Part shown: positions 51,666-61,116 of the stretch, piece by piece
Layout: each line of letters begins with the position of its first letter
Position numbering within the stretch: position 1 is the stretch's first letter
NCBI RefSeq assembly: GCF_030362815.1
Contig: NZ_JAUCGR010000002.1
Location: 1,107,811-1,171,810 of the forward strand
Length of the DNA stretch: 64,000 nt
Direction: 5' to 3'
From: Cellulomonas edaphi
GTDB lineage: Bacteria; Actinomycetota; Actinomycetes; Actinomycetales; Cellulomonadaceae
Position numbers and translations under genes: made by a program
The notes under the pieces: model-generated
What the model was told of the DNA's origin: nothing
Databases searched by the model: none
Seen by the model: the letters and a program-made list of their open reading frames with translations, nothing else

Positions 51666-52292
51666 TCAGGCCGGCCGCGGTCGCACCGCGGCGATGTCCG
51701 TGTGCAAGATCGCGAACACCTGGTCGATGGCATCGGGCAGGTCGAGGTCGTCGCCCGCGAGCCAGGCGCGGCCGGCCGTCGTGAGGCCCGACGTCGCCAC
51801 GGCGGCGAGCGTCGCGGGCCGCAGGTCCGTCGCCCGCACCCCGAGCCGGTCGGCGGCGACGCGTGCGGTCTCGTCCTGCGCCTCGGCCAGGATCGCGCGG
51901 TAGGCGGCACGGAGCCCCGCGTCGCCCTCGACCAGCCGCAGCACCGACTTGCTGCGCGTGCTGCGGTGCCACGCGGGGTGCTCGTCCTCGCGCATCCAGG
52001 TGCGCAGCGCGGCGACGTAGGCCTCGACCGGACTCTCGTCCGCGGGCCGGTCCGCCACCAGGGCGTTGACCCGACCGAGGTCCTGGCGCAGGAAGTCCAG
52101 CGCAGCCTCCTCCTTGGTCGCGAAGTAGCGACTGAAGGTGCGGCGCGAGACGTCGACACGGTCGGTCACGTCCTCGACGCCGTAGCCCTCGGGCCCGCGC
52201 TCGAGCACCAGGTCGAGTGCGGCGTCCGCGAGCGCGTCACGCGTGCGCCGCGCCTTGCGCTCGCGGCGCGGCTCGCTCGAGTGCTCGGTCAT
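51666..52292 (-). CDS. TetR family transcriptional regulator
   Basis: This 208-residue regulator has the N-terminal helix-turn-helix at about 36-56 (YGVEDVTDRVDVSRRTFSRYF) and a helical ligand domain. It resembles the AcrR/EthR-type proteins beside efflux genes. It sits directly upstream of the YhgE-like gene and has its own leaderless promoter with an inverted repeat, so it likely represses itself and that gene. ATG at 52292. The longer frame beyond it overlaps the operator and is not conserved. Confidence 0.92.
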   Translation of the reverse strand: MTEHSSEPRRERKARRTRDALADAALDLVLERGPEGYGVEDVTDRVDVSRRTFSRYFATKEEAALDFLRQDLGRVNALVADRPADESPVEAYVAALRTWMREDEHPAWHRSTRSKSVLRLVEGDAGLRAAYRAILAEAQDETARVAADRLGVRATDLRPATLAAVATSGLTTAGRAWLAGDDLDLPDAIDQVFAILHTDIAAVRPRPA

Positions 52293-52299
52293 GAGCACC

Positions 52300-52329
52300 A
52301 CACTACGCTCAAATGTCCCGCCGAGACAT
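52300..52329 (-). promoter_or_regulatory. TetR-gene promoter with ATGTC-N7-GACAT operator
   Basis: TAGTGT (52305-52300, minus) lies 7 nt before the ATG, so the message is probably leaderless. The inverted repeat ATGTC (52313-52317) / GACAT (52325-52329) with a 7-bp spacer covers the -35 region, a 17-bp layout usual for TetR operators. Confidence 0.6.
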
Positions 52330-52355
52330 ATGGCGCGATGGGACATCGGCCACAC

Positions 52356-53234
52356 TCAGGCCGGGCGCGCGCCATCCGCGTCCGGGACCGCCTCGTCGCG
52401 GCCGTCATCCCGCGCGTCGCCGAGCCCGTCGCCCCTCGCCTCGTCCCGCACGAGCCGCAGCCACAGCAGCACGGCGAAGGTGCCGAAGATCCACCACTGC
52501 GCGGCGTAGGCGAGGTTCTGCAGGTTGAGGCCCTCGCCCGGCTTGGTGGGCAGCCCCAGCAGCGCGACCTCGTCGGACTGCGCGGGGTCGGACGACGAGA
52601 GCACGAGGTACCCGGTCCAGATGGGGCCGCCCCACTGCCCCACCAGCTGCGCGGAGCTGATCGCCTCCGTCCGGCCGTCGGCGATCTCGGCGCCCGATCC
52701 CTCCGAGGCCTGGAGGAAGCCCTCCACGGACACCGGTCCGGCGGGCGGCACGTCGGCGTCGTCCGGCTGCGCCACCCAGCCGCGCACCACGGGCAGGACA
52801 CCCTCGCGCGCCCGCAGCGGCGTGAGGACCAGGTAGCCGGTCCGGCCGTCGTGCGCGCGGTCCGGGACCACCAGCTGGCCCGACGCGTCGTAGGTGCCCT
52901 CGACGCTCACCTTGCGCGCCACGTCCGCACCTTCGAACGGCGTCTGCGGCCGCAGCACGTCGAGGATGGGCACAGGATCCGCGGCGAGCTGCTCGGCCAC
53001 GTGCCGCTCCTGGGCACCCGCGCCGCGGATCTGGGCGCGGTCCAGCTGCCACACGCCGAGCCGGCCGCATACGAAGGCCGCGCCCAGCAGGAGCAGCAGC
53101 AGGGCCACCATGCGGGGGCGCACCGCCGCGCGCCACATCGTCGTCGGGGGTCGTCGAGAGGCCACCTCCCAGCCGTCCGCCGCAGGCCCCGGGGCGGGCG
53201 CGGGGGCCGGCGCGGGGGTGGTCGGGTCGGGCAC
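52356..53234 (-). CDS. SURF1 family protein
   Basis: SURF1 proteins help assemble cytochrome oxidase. This one has an N-terminal Pro/Ala-rich segment, a first helix ([26 protein letters not shown]) whose GVWQLDR is the family signature, an external domain ([51 protein letters not shown]), and a second helix near 255 ([21 protein letters not shown]) typical of SURF1 ends. The GTG at 53234 lies 5 nt past a TACCGT -10 box. The acidic tail is longer than usual. Confidence 0.9.
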   Translation of the reverse strand: MPDPTTPAPAPAPAPGPAADGWEVASRRPPTTMWRAAVRPRMVALLLLLLGAAFVCGRLGVWQLDRAQIRGAGAQERHVAEQLAADPVPILDVLRPQTPFEGADVARKVSVEGTYDASGQLVVPDRAHDGRTGYLVLTPLRAREGVLPVVRGWVAQPDDADVPPAGPVSVEGFLQASEGSGAEIADGRTEAISSAQLVGQWGGPIWTGYLVLSSSDPAQSDEVALLGLPTKPGEGLNLQNLAYAAQWWIFGTFAVLLWLRLVRDEARGDGLGDARDDGRDEAVPDADGARPA

Positions 53235-53239
53235 GATCC

Positions 53240-53245
53240 ACGGTA
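53240..53245 (-). promoter_or_regulatory. -10 box of the SURF1 gene, leaderless
   Basis: TACCGT on the minus strand ends 5 nt before the GTG at 53234. The 244-bp gap 53235-53478 also has the xfp 5' region, where I see only a short GGGAC-N4-GTCCC repeat (53388-53401). Confidence 0.4.
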
Positions 53246-53478
53246 ACCCGTGCCCGTGCTCCGACCGGCATCGCGAACGACCACTAGCGCAGGTCACGCA
53301 CCCGAGCGTTCACTCGTCACCCGCTGCGTTTCCGGCCCGTTTGCGGTTGTATGGCTGGTGGTGCGTCGATGCTGGTCGCGGCCTTCTGGGACCCAAGTCC
53401 CGCCGGGCGCGGATGGCGCACGGTTGGCTGGAATCGGGCCGGCGGGGAGGACTCGTCGGGAGACGACGGGGAGCACGC

Positions 53479-55965
53479 ATGAGCACGACGACGTCTGCGG
53501 GAACCACCTGGCGCGCACGGAGCAGTGTCGCGTCGGGAGAGATCGACACCGCCACGCTGGCCCGCATCGACAAGTGGTGGCGCGCGGCCAACTACCTCTC
53601 GGTGGGCCAGATCTACCTGCTCAACAACCCGCTGCTCCGGGAGCCGCTCACGCGTGAGCACGTCAAGCCACGCCTGCTGGGCCACTGGGGCACCACGACG
53701 GGTCTCAACTTCCTCTACGCGCACCTCAACCGCGCCATCGCCGAGCGCCAGCAGTCCACCATCTACGTGACGGGCCCCGGGCACGGCGGACCCGGCCTCG
53801 TCGCGAGCGCGTACCTCGACGGCACCTACTCCGAGTACTACTCGGACATCACCGAGGACACCGAGGGCCTGCGCCGCCTGTTCCGGCAGTTCTCCTTCCC
53901 AGGCGGCATCCCGAGCCACGTCGCTCCCGAGACGCCCGGCTCCATCCACGAGGGCGGCGAGCTCGGGTACGCGCTGAGCCACGCGTACGGTGCCGCGTTC
54001 GACAACCCGGACCTGCTCGTCGCCGCCGTGGTGGGCGATGGCGAGGCGGAGACCGGGCCGCTCGCGACGAGCTGGCACTCCAACAAGTTCGTCAACCCCG
54101 TGCACGACGGCGTCGTCCTGCCGATCCTGCACCTCAACGGGTACAAGATCGCCAACCCGACGGTCCTGGCGCGCATCGACGACGACGAGCTGGTCGACCT
54201 CATGAAGGGGTACGGGCACAAGCCGCACGTCTTCGTCGCGGGCTTCGACGACGAGTCGCACGAGAGCATCCACGGAAGGTTCGCGGCCCTGCTCGACGAG
54301 GTGCTCGACGAGATCGCGGACATCAAGGCGCGCGCGCACGACGGTGACGAGAGCCGCCCCCGCTGGCCCATGATCGTGTTCCGCACCCCCAAGGGCTGGA
54401 CCGGCCCGGCGACCATCGACGGCAAGAAGACGACGGGCTCGTGGCGTGCCCACCAGGTGCCGCTGGCCAACGCGCGGGACACCCCGGAGCACCTCGACGT
54501 GCTCCGGCAGTGGCTCGAGTCCTACAACATCAACGAGCTGTTCGACGAGAACGGTCACGTGATCGACGACATCCGCGCGCTGGCGCCGGAGGGCGACCTG
54601 CGGATGAGCGCCAACCCGCAGGCGAACGGCGGGTTGCTGCTCAAGGACCTGCGGCTGCCCAACTTCCGTGACTACGCGGTCGACGTGCCCGTGCCGGGCG
54701 GCTCCATCAGCGAGGCGCCGCGCGTCCTGGGCGAGTGGCTCACGGACGTCATCCGGCAGAACCCGACCAACTTCCGGATCTTCGGGCCCGACGAGACGGC
54801 GTCCAACCGACTCCAGGCGGTGTTTGACGTCACCGACAAGCAGTGGAACGCCCAGTTCGAGGGTCCCGAGGTCGACGAGCACCTCTCCCGCGCGGGCCGC
54901 GTGCTGGAGATGCTCAGCGAGCACCAGTGCCAGGGGTGGCTCGAGGGCTACCTCCTGACCGGTCGGCACGGCCTGTTCAACTGCTACGAGGCGTTCATCC
55001 ACATCATCGACTCGATGTTCAACCAGCACGCCAAGTGGCTCAAGGTCACCAACGACATCCCGTGGCGGCGGCCCATCGCGAGCCTGAACTACCTGCTGTC
55101 GAGCCACGTCTGGCGCCAGGACCACAACGGCTTCAGCCACCAGGACCCCGGGTTCGTCGACCACGTGGTGAACAAGAAGTCCGAGGTTGTCCGGGTGTAC
55201 TTCCCGCCGGACGCCAACACGCTGCTGTCCACGTACGACCACTGCCTGCGCAGCCGGCAGTACGTCAACGTCGTGGTCAGCGGCAAGCAGCCCGCGCCCA
55301 ACTTCCTGACCATGGACCAGGCGGTGGCGCACTGCACGCGCGGCCTGGGCATCTGGGACTGGGCCGGCACCGAGGTGGCCGGGGAGAAGCCCGACGTCGT
55401 CCTCGGCTGCGCGGGCGACGTCCCGACGCTCGAGGTGCTGGCCGCCGCCGACATCCTCAAGCGCGAGCTGCCCGACCTCAAGGTGCGCGTCATCAACGTG
55501 GTCGACCTCATGCGGCTGCAGGACGAGCGCGAGCACCCGCACGGCCTGTCCGACCGGCAGTTCGACGGATTGTTCACCGCCGACCGGCCGGTGATCTTCG
55601 CCTACCACGGCTACCCGTGGCTCATCCACCGCCTCACCTACCGCCGCAACGGCCACGCCAACATCCACGTGCGCGGCTACAAGGAGGAGGGCACCACCAC
55701 CACGCCGTTCGACATGGTGATGCTCAACGACCTCGACCGGTTCCACCTGGTGATCGACGTGATCGACCAGGTGCCGCACCTGGGCGCGGCGCAGGCGCCG
55801 CTGCGGCAGAAGATGGTGGACGCCCGCCTGGCGGCCCGGGAGTACACGCGGCGGCACGGCGACGACCTCCCGGAGGTGCGTGACTGGGTGTGGCCGGACG
55901 CGCAGGACCTCGCCGACTCCTCGCAGGTGGCGGCGACGATCTCGACCGGCGGGGACAACGAGTAG
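53479..55965 (+). CDS. xfp: xylulose-5-phosphate/fructose-6-phosphate phosphoketolase
   Basis: Xfp splits xylulose-5-P or fructose-6-P with phosphate into acetyl-P plus a C3 or C4 phosphate, using thiamine diphosphate. The TPP-binding motif [21 protein letters not shown] is clear, the start has [20 protein letters not shown], and [15 protein letters not shown] and [20 protein letters not shown] are family-specific. At 828 residues it is the usual length. The ATG has GGGAG upstream. It leads directly to pta and ackA, which turn its acetyl-P to acetyl-CoA or ATP plus acetate. Confidence 0.97.
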   Translation: MSTTTSAGTTWRARSSVASGEIDTATLARIDKWWRAANYLSVGQIYLLNNPLLREPLTREHVKPRLLGHWGTTTGLNFLYAHLNRAIAERQQSTIYVTGPGHGGPGLVASAYLDGTYSEYYSDITEDTEGLRRLFRQFSFPGGIPSHVAPETPGSIHEGGELGYALSHAYGAAFDNPDLLVAAVVGDGEAETGPLATSWHSNKFVNPVHDGVVLPILHLNGYKIANPTVLARIDDDELVDLMKGYGHKPHVFVAGFDDESHESIHGRFAALLDEVLDEIADIKARAHDGDESRPRWPMIVFRTPKGWTGPATIDGKKTTGSWRAHQVPLANARDTPEHLDVLRQWLESYNINELFDENGHVIDDIRALAPEGDLRMSANPQANGGLLLKDLRLPNFRDYAVDVPVPGGSISEAPRVLGEWLTDVIRQNPTNFRIFGPDETASNRLQAVFDVTDKQWNAQFEGPEVDEHLSRAGRVLEMLSEHQCQGWLEGYLLTGRHGLFNCYEAFIHIIDSMFNQHAKWLKVTNDIPWRRPIASLNYLLSSHVWRQDHNGFSHQDPGFVDHVVNKKSEVVRVYFPPDANTLLSTYDHCLRSRQYVNVVVSGKQPAPNFLTMDQAVAHCTRGLGIWDWAGTEVAGEKPDVVLGCAGDVPTLEVLAAADILKRELPDLKVRVINVVDLMRLQDEREHPHGLSDRQFDGLFTADRPVIFAYHGYPWLIHRLTYRRNGHANIHVRGYKEEGTTTTPFDMVMLNDLDRFHLVIDVIDQVPHLGAAQAPLRQKMVDARLAAREYTRRHGDDLPEVRDWVWPDAQDLADSSQVAATISTGGDNE

Positions 55966-55973
55966 CTGAGCGT

Positions 55974-56001
55974 GGTGGGGCCGGACCGCGGCCCCCCCAC
56001 C
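55974..56001 (+). terminator. possible attenuator hairpin between xfp and pta
   Basis: GGTGGGG (55974-55980) can pair with CCCCACC (55995-56001), with a further GGCC-type inner pairing. It lies in the 72-bp gap between xfp and pta and may reduce, not stop, read-through. Confidence 0.4.
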
Positions 56002-56037
56002 CCGCCACCTTCAGCACGACTACAGGAGCCGCCACCC

Positions 56038-58140
56038 GTGGCACGCACCATCTACGTCGCCTCGCCCGAGGGCGACACCGGCAAGTCAGCCGTCGCACTC
56101 GGGCTCGTGGACCTCCTGAGCCGGACGGTCCAGCGCGTCGGCGTCTTCCGTCCGGTCGCCCGATCCACCGAGACCAAGGACTTCGTGCTCGAGCTCCTGC
56201 TCGAGCACGACGGCGTGGACCTCGAATACGACGACTGCATCGGCGTCACGTACGAGGAGCTGCTGCCCGACCCGGAGGCCGCGCTGGCTCGGATCATCAC
56301 GCGCTACCACGAGGTGGCGCGGCAGTGCGACGCCGTCGTGGTGGTCGGCACCGACTACACCGACGTCGCAGGCGCCACCGAGCTCGCCTACAACGCCCGG
56401 ATCGCCGCGAACCTCGGGGCACCCGTCGTGCTGGTCCTCAACGGCCGGGGACGCCACGCGGACGCGATCCACCAGGGCGCGACGGTGGCGGTCGCGGAGC
56501 TGCACGCCAACCACGCGCAGGTCGCCGCGATCGTCGCCAACCGCACGGCGTCGGGGAGCCTCGACGAGGTGCGCGACGCGCTCAGCACGCCGGAGATCCC
56601 GGCCTGGGCCATCCCCGAGAGCCCTCTGCTGACCGCACCCACCGTGCGCCAGCTCATGGACGCCGTCGGCGGCGAGCAGATCGGCGGCGACGCCGACCTG
56701 CTGGCCCGCGAGGTGCTCGACGTCCTGGTGGGCGCGATGTCCATCGAGCACCTGCTCGACAGGCTCGCCGACGGTGCGGTGGTCATCGCTCCCGGTGACC
56801 GCGCCGACGTGCTGCTCGGCCTGCTGCTGGCGCACCAGGCCGACGGGTTCCCCAGCCTGGCCGGCATCATCCTCAACGGCGGCTTCCGCCCCACCCCCAC
56901 CATCACCCGGCTGCTGGAGGGCATCGGCTCCCGGCTGCCGATCATCGCCACCAACCTCGGGACGTTCCGCTCGGCCAGCGCCGCGGCGCTCACGCGCGGG
57001 CGTCTCACGGCCGACTCGCAGCGCAAGGTCGACACCGCGCTCGCACTGTTCGAGCAGCACGTGGACGGCTCGTCGCTGCTCGCGGCGCTCGACGTGGTCC
57101 GGCCCGAGGTCGTGACGCCGCTCATGTTCGAGTACGAGCTGCTCGACCGCGCCCGCGCGGACCGCAAGCACATCGTGCTGCCGGAGGGGAACGACGACCG
57201 CATCCTGCGCGCCGCGTCCACGCTGCTGCAGCGCGGCGTCGCCCGGCTGACGCTGCTCGGCGACGAGGCGGCCATCCGCACCCGGGCCACCGAGCTGGGG
57301 CTGGCGCTGGACGACGCCGCGGTCATCGACCCGCACGACGAGGCGTGGGTCTCGCGCTTCGCCGACGAGTACACGACGATGCGCGCCCACAAGGGCATGA
57401 CCGTCGACCGCGCGCGCGAGATCGTCCCGTCCGTGTCCTACTTCGGCACCATGATGGTGCAGCTCGGTCTCGCGGACGGCATGGTGTCGGGCGCCGCGCA
57501 CACCACGGCGCACACCATCAAGCCGTCGTTCGAGATCATCAAGACGGCGCCGGGCGTCTCCAACGTGTCGAGCGCGTTCCTCATGTGCCTCGAGGACCGC
57601 GTGCTCGTCTACGCCGACTGCGCGGTGATCCCGGACCCCACGGCGGAGCAGCTCGCGGACATCGCCATCTCCTCGGCCAGCACGGCCGAGCAGTTCGGCA
57701 TCGAGCCGCGCATCGCGATGCTGTCCTACTCCACGGGCGAGTCGGGCACGGGCGCCGACGTCGACAAGGTGCGGCAGGCCACCGCGCTGGTCCGCGAGCG
57801 CCGGCCGGACCTGTCCATCGAGGGGCCCATCCAGTACGACGCGGCGGTGGACGCCTCGGTGGCGCAGACCAAGCTGCCCGACTCCACCGTGGCCGGCCGC
57901 GCGACCGTGTTCGTCTTCCCCGACCTCAACACGGGCAACAACACCTACAAGGCCGTGCAGCGCTCGGCCGGCGCCATCGCGATCGGCCCCGTGCTCCAGG
58001 GTCTGCGCAAACCCGTCAACGACCTGTCGCGCGGCGCGCTCGTGCAGGACATCGTCAACACCGTGGCCATCACGGCCATCCAGGCTCAGTCGCTCTCCGC
58101 CTCGGAGGCTCAGCCGCGCTCGGAAGGGGACCAGGCATGA
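56038..58140 (+). CDS. pta: phosphate acetyltransferase (long form)
   Basis: Pta exchanges acetyl-phosphate and CoA for acetyl-CoA. This 700-residue long form has an N-terminal P-loop (BioD-like) segment SPEGDTGKSAVALGLVDLL, a DRTGG middle domain (about 215-330) and the C-terminal phosphotransacetylase. There HIVLPEGNDDRILRAAS, SYFGTMMVQLGLADGMVSGA and the central TGESGTGADVDKV stand out. GTG at 56038 with AGGAG 9 nt upstream. It is the second gene of xfp-pta-ackA, and its stop overlaps the ackA start. Confidence 0.97.
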   Translation: MARTIYVASPEGDTGKSAVALGLVDLLSRTVQRVGVFRPVARSTETKDFVLELLLEHDGVDLEYDDCIGVTYEELLPDPEAALARIITRYHEVARQCDAVVVVGTDYTDVAGATELAYNARIAANLGAPVVLVLNGRGRHADAIHQGATVAVAELHANHAQVAAIVANRTASGSLDEVRDALSTPEIPAWAIPESPLLTAPTVRQLMDAVGGEQIGGDADLLAREVLDVLVGAMSIEHLLDRLADGAVVIAPGDRADVLLGLLLAHQADGFPSLAGIILNGGFRPTPTITRLLEGIGSRLPIIATNLGTFRSASAAALTRGRLTADSQRKVDTALALFEQHVDGSSLLAALDVVRPEVVTPLMFEYELLDRARADRKHIVLPEGNDDRILRAASTLLQRGVARLTLLGDEAAIRTRATELGLALDDAAVIDPHDEAWVSRFADEYTTMRAHKGMTVDRAREIVPSVSYFGTMMVQLGLADGMVSGAAHTTAHTIKPSFEIIKTAPGVSNVSSAFLMCLEDRVLVYADCAVIPDPTAEQLADIAISSASTAEQFGIEPRIAMLSYSTGESGTGADVDKVRQATALVRERRPDLSIEGPIQYDAAVDASVAQTKLPDSTVAGRATVFVFPDLNTGNNTYKAVQRSAGAIAIGPVLQGLRKPVNDLSRGALVQDIVNTVAITAIQAQSLSASEAQPRSEGDQA

Positions 58141-59387
58141 GCCAGGGCACCGTGCTCGTCGTCAACTCGGGCTCGTCGTCGATCAAGTACCAGCTGGTCG
58201 ACCCGGTGGGGGGCCGCGCGGTCGCCTCGGGGGTCGTCGAGAGGATCGGCGAGGAGACCGGATCGCTGACACACACGTCCGGCGACACGAAGGTCACGCG
58301 CGACGAGCCGATCGCCGACCACGCCGCGGGCATGCGCGCCATCCTGGCCACGTTCGAGGAGGCCGGCCCCGACCTGTCGTCGGCCGGGGTGCTCGCGGTG
58401 GGGCACCGCGTGGTGCACGGCGGGTCCGTGTTCTCGACCCCCGCGCTCGTCGACGACGACGTGGTCGCGCAGATCGAGGCGATCTCCCCCCTGGCCCCGC
58501 TGCACAACCCCGCCAACGTCACGGGCATCCGCGTCGCGCGCGAGCTGCTGCCGCACGTGCCCCACGTGGTCGTCTTCGACACCGCCTTCTTCCACGGGCT
58601 GCCCGAGGCGGCGTCCACGTACGCGATCGACCGCGACGTCGCCCGCGAGCACGGCGTGCGCCGCTACGGGTTCCACGGCACGTCTCACCACTACGTCTCC
58701 CAGCAGGTCGCCGGCTTCCTGGGCCGGCGCGTCGAGGACCTCAACACGATCGTGCTGCACCTGGGCAACGGCGCGTCGGCCTCGGCCGTGCGCGGCGGCA
58801 AGGCGGTCGAGACGTCGATGGGCATGACGCCGCTCGAGGGCCTCGTCATGGGCACGCGCTCCGGCGACATCGACCCGGCGGTCATCTTCCACCTGCAGCG
58901 GAACGCCGGGCTGTCGGTCGACGGGATCGACGACCTGCTCAACCGCCGCTCGGGGCTCAAGGGCCTGGCCGGGGAGAACGACCTGCGCGGCCTGCACGAC
59001 CTGGTCGCGCAGGGCGACGCCGACGCGCAGCTCGCGCTCGACGTGTACGTGCACCGCCTGCGCAAGTACGTCGGCGCCTACACGGCCGTGCTTGGGCGCG
59101 TGGACGCGCTCGTGTTCACCGCGGGCGTCGGCGAGAACGACGACATCGTGCGCGAGCTCACCTGCGCCGGCCTCGAGCCCCTGGGGTACGAGCTGGACCC
59201 GGCGCTCAACGAGGGGCGCAAGAAGCAGCCGACGGTGGTGTCGCGCGACGTCAGCCGCGCGACGATCGTCGTCTACCCCACCAACGAGGAGCTCGCGATC
59301 GCCCGCCAGGCGCTCGAGGTCACGGAGGCCGCCGGACTGACCGGCGAGGGCTCGGACGAGGCCCCCGCCGCCACGGGGCACGCCTGA
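58137..59387 (+). CDS. ackA: acetate kinase
   Basis: AckA forms ATP and acetate from acetyl-phosphate (reversible). The ASKHA-fold motifs NSGSSSIKYQL at the start, the RVVHGG segment, FHGTSHHYVSQ with the catalytic His, LGNGASASAV, and GTRSGDIDPAV are all there. It has 416 residues; the acidic, Ala-rich last 15 residues extend the usual end. The ATG overlaps the pta stop and is preceded by GGAAGGGGA. With Xfp and Pta it completes a short ATP-yielding route. Confidence 0.97.
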   Translation: MSQGTVLVVNSGSSSIKYQLVDPVGGRAVASGVVERIGEETGSLTHTSGDTKVTRDEPIADHAAGMRAILATFEEAGPDLSSAGVLAVGHRVVHGGSVFSTPALVDDDVVAQIEAISPLAPLHNPANVTGIRVARELLPHVPHVVVFDTAFFHGLPEAASTYAIDRDVAREHGVRRYGFHGTSHHYVSQQVAGFLGRRVEDLNTIVLHLGNGASASAVRGGKAVETSMGMTPLEGLVMGTRSGDIDPAVIFHLQRNAGLSVDGIDDLLNRRSGLKGLAGENDLRGLHDLVAQGDADAQLALDVYVHRLRKYVGAYTAVLGRVDALVFTAGVGENDDIVRELTCAGLEPLGYELDPALNEGRKKQPTVVSRDVSRATIVVYPTNEELAIARQALEVTEAAGLTGEGSDEAPAATGHA

Positions 59388-59418
59388 CGGCGCGCGCGTC
59401 GCGCCCGACGGCGCGCCG
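59388..59418. terminator. bidirectional terminator after ackA
   Basis: CGGCGCGC (59388-59395) pairs with GCGCGCCG (59411-59418). It starts right after the ackA stop and precedes the convergent dehydrogenase stop at 59425. Confidence 0.6.
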
Positions 59419-59424
59419 GGCCCG

Positions 59425-61071
59425 TCAGGGCAGGCGTGCCGCCTTCATGGCACGGAGCAGCTCGGTGAACACCGCCGGCCAGGTCTCCGCGCCCAGGCCG
59501 TACAGGCGCCCGAGCCCGATGCGCGGGCCGCGGCCCCCGACGAGGCCGTGCACGCCGTGCTGCACCGCGACCGACTGCAGGCGCGTGGTCTCCCACAGCC
59601 CCTCGCGGCCGTGCCGGACTCCGATGCCCGAGGCGCCCACGCCCCCTTGCGGCGCCGCGACCGAGCCCCACGTGGCCACGTAGCCCTCGTTGACGTTCAC
59701 GCTCCCGGCGTGCACGCGGCGCGCGAGGGCCGCGCCCCGGGCGGTGTCGGCCGTCCAGATGCTCGCGTTGAGGCCGAACTCGCTGTCGTTCATGGCGGCC
59801 ACCGCCTCGTCGTCGGAGGACACCCGGTACAGGGCCACGACCGGCCCGAACGTCTCCTCGCGAGCGAGGCGGGCCTCGGCCGGCACGTCCGCCAGGATCG
59901 TCGGCTCGTAGAACCAGGGGCCCAGGTCCGTGCGGTGCACAGCGCCGGCCAGGACGGTGGCACCGTGGCCGATCGCGTCCTCGACGTGCTCCACCACGGT
60001 CGCGAGCTGGGCGGCCGACGTCAGCGAGCCGACGTCGGCCCGGTAGTCGAGACCCGCGCCGAGGCGCAGCGCGCGCGTGCGACGGGCGAAGGCCGCGGCG
60101 AACTCGTCGTACACCTCCGTGCGCACGTAGATCCGCTCGATCGAGACGCACACCTGGCCCGTGCCGACGAAGCAGGCCCGCACGGCTCCCTCGGCCACCG
60201 CCTCGATGTCGACGTCGTCCGCGACGTACATCGGGTTCTTGCCGCCCAGCTCGAGCGTGGCGGGGACCAGGCGGCCGCCCGCCTGGGCGGCGACCACCCG
60301 GCCGGTGCGGGTGGAACCCGTGAACGAGACATGGTCGACGTTCTCGACGACGGCCGCGCCCACGGTGGGCCCGTCGCCCACGACGATCTGCAGCAGACCC
60401 TCCGGGAGCCCCGCCTCCTCGAGCTGCTCCGCCGCCCACAGGCAGGTGAGCGCGGTCTGGGGGTCGGGTCGCAGGATGACCGCGTTGCCGGCGACCAGCG
60501 CGGGCAGCACGTCGCCGATGGTCAGCGTGAGGGGAAAGTTCCACGGCGCGATGATCCCGACGACACCGACGGGGTGGCGCAGCACCTGGACGGAGGTCAG
60601 GGCGGGCACGAGCCCGCCGACGCGTCGCGGCGCGAGGTAGCGGCGTGCACGCGCCGCGTAGTGCCGCGCGACGAGCGCGATGTCGCAGATCTCCTCGAAC
60701 GCCGAGACCCGGGCCTTGCCGTTCTCCAGCTGGATGAGGTCGAGCACGTCGCTCTGCCGCTCGAGCATCAGGTCGTGCAACCGGGACAGCACCGCGGTGC
60801 GCTCCCGCAGCGGTCGGGCGGCCCAGAGCCTCTGGGCCGCGCGGGCGGCGCGCGCGGCCCGCGCCACGTCGTCGGGGGTCGAGAGCGGGATCGCGGCGAT
60901 GGGTGCACCGGTGAACGGTGCGAGCGACGTGTGCGTCGCCGCGCCGGGCGACGCGACGACGCGCGCCAGCAGCGGCCTGACGTCGTCCGGCTCCAGCACG
61001 TAGGTGGCGAGCGGGTCGGTCTCCGGGTCGTGCAGCTCGGCTGATCCGGGTCCGTGCGGGTCGTGCGCCAT
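59425..61071 (-). CDS. succinate-semialdehyde dehydrogenase-type aldehyde dehydrogenase (GabD2-like)
   Basis: This 548-residue NAD(P)-dependent enzyme oxidises an aldehyde to an acid. VVGIIAPWNFPLTLTIGDVLPAL is the coenzyme motif, LELGGKNPM holds the general base E274, and GQVCVSIERIYV the catalytic C308. The closest recognisable group is the actinobacterial GabD2-like succinic semialdehyde dehydrogenases, which run to about 520 residues; the extra N-terminal 30 residues are acidic. It converges with ackA. A role in 2-oxoglutarate or GABA breakdown is inferred. Confidence 0.92.
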   Translation of the reverse strand: MAHDPHGPGSAELHDPETDPLATYVLEPDDVRPLLARVVASPGAATHTSLAPFTGAPIAAIPLSTPDDVARAARAARAAQRLWAARPLRERTAVLSRLHDLMLERQSDVLDLIQLENGKARVSAFEEICDIALVARHYAARARRYLAPRRVGGLVPALTSVQVLRHPVGVVGIIAPWNFPLTLTIGDVLPALVAGNAVILRPDPQTALTCLWAAEQLEEAGLPEGLLQIVVGDGPTVGAAVVENVDHVSFTGSTRTGRVVAAQAGGRLVPATLELGGKNPMYVADDVDIEAVAEGAVRACFVGTGQVCVSIERIYVRTEVYDEFAAAFARRTRALRLGAGLDYRADVGSLTSAAQLATVVEHVEDAIGHGATVLAGAVHRTDLGPWFYEPTILADVPAEARLAREETFGPVVALYRVSSDDEAVAAMNDSEFGLNASIWTADTARGAALARRVHAGSVNVNEGYVATWGSVAAPQGGVGASGIGVRHGREGLWETTRLQSVAVQHGVHGLVGGRGPRIGLGRLYGLGAETWPAVFTELLRAMKAARLP

Positions 61072-61116
61072 GCCGGTCAGGGTACGCGCGCCGCCTGGGC
61101 GCGAAGCACCGACGCG

